From Gluconobacter sp. Dm-62 (GTDB lineage Bacteria > Pseudomonadota > Alphaproteobacteria > Acetobacterales > Acetobacteraceae), in NCBI RefSeq assembly GCF_018256155.1, contig NZ_JAERLY010000008.1, forward strand, positions 1 to 64,000: DNA of 64,000 bases, in the 5' to 3' direction. The notes under the pieces are model-generated. The model was not told the origin of the DNA. It saw nothing but the letters and a program-made list of their open reading frames with translations, and ran no database searches. The position numbers and the translations under genes are program-made. Shown here one piece after another: positions 63,810 through 64,000 of this stretch. Position 1 is the first letter of the stretch. Each line of letters opens with the position of its first letter.

Positions 63810-64000
63810 ATGCCCCGTATTCCCTGTTTTCTCTTCGCGACGAGCATGCTTGTCACCGTTCCTGCACTGGCGTCCGCTCACGCTCAGGAACCGGATCCCG
63901 CGCAGAAACCCAAGGCACCCCCAGGCGCTTCTTCCGGGAAAATTACCAATACCCCCCCGGCGTCTCTGGCATCCATGACGTCTTCCATGTCCGAGACTGT
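63810..64000 (+). CDS. Secreted protein under cobalamin control, 3'-partial (probable TonB receptor for B12)
   Basis: ATG 63810 opens a frame that runs off the window. The start MPRIPCFLFATSMLVTVPALASAHA is a signal peptide (cleavage near AHA, residue 25), followed by a Pro/Ala/Lys-rich linker and a Ser/Thr-rich stretch. The riboswitch directly upstream suggests a cobalamin transporter such as a BtuB-type receptor. A linker of this kind precedes the plug in many TonB receptors. The identity must wait for the sequence beyond the window. Confidence 0.6.
   Translation, partial: MPRIPCFLFATSMLVTVPALASAHAQEPDPAQKPKAPPGASSGKITNTPPASLASMTSSMSET

Overview
The window looks like chromosomal DNA of an acetic acid bacterium, most likely Gluconobacter or a close relative. 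The main evidence is a PQQ/heme alcohol dehydrogenase pair (adhA-adhB, 4610-8346) of the type that oxidises ethanol in the periplasm of these organisms. Supporting evidence is a GMC-type membrane dehydrogenase with its small subunit at the left edge, high-GC C/G-ending codon use in nearly all genes, and alphaproteobacterial gene order (rho, mnmE-mnmG-rsmG-parA-parB, and maf next to hemE). No rRNA, CRISPR array, transposase or phage gene is visible.

Layout. 1-2029: gluconate-2-dehydrogenase-like small subunit (5' end cut) and GMC flavoprotein. 2306-4221: rho and a convergent ogt. 4222-8405: adhA-adhB with a possible 29-codon upstream ORF. 8461-13887: mnmE, mnmG, rsmG, parA, parB, with one perfect and one near-perfect parS site inside mnmE and rsmG. 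14006: tRNA-Lys(CTT). 14267-17938: a compact operon of unknown role (CHASE2-like membrane sensor, small secreted protein, M48 metalloprotease lipoprotein). 17987-20718: a histidine phosphatase and a 682-residue PLP-fold protein, overlapping. 20915-25459: rmlB-rmlA-rmlC-rmlD (dTDP-L-rhamnose) and a GT2 glycosyltransferase, followed by an AT-rich island with a FemAB-like acyltransferase. 26880-31467: HIT protein, sugar MFS transporter, a possible 42-residue membrane peptide, and a znuA-znuC-znuB operon behind a Zur-like palindrome. 31498-35443: lytic transglycosylase, ybaK, galE, a DUF2501-like protein, an AGE-family epimerase, tRNA-Ala(GGC). 35536-38706: maf, a candidate replication origin, hemE, a HAD hydrolase, hemJ. 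38719-38818: a folded intergenic repeat. 38824-45777: SDR, DedA, S9 peptidase, a hypothetical protein, DMT and MATE transporters. 45983-49861: flgE-flgK-flgL. 49940-54240: htpG, hldE, an AraC regulator. 54446-59097: a YhaN/YhaO (SbcC/SbcD-like) ATPase-nuclease pair. 59148-64000: a ferritin-like protein, a TonB-dependent receptor, a sulfotransferase, and a cobalamin riboswitch ahead of a secreted protein cut by the window end.

How it fits together. Periplasmic dehydrogenases feed electrons to the respiratory chain, and hemE and hemJ supply heme for their cytochromes. The rml genes, galE, hldE and GT2 build surface polysaccharide and LPS. The parABS locus and the hemE-adjacent, GTAC-rich, DnaA-box-containing gap suggest that the window spans the chromosome origin and its partition centre. 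Positions, motifs and overlaps were read directly from the sequence. Family assignments rest on recognised motifs. No database search was run, and several start codons are judgement calls stated in the entries.
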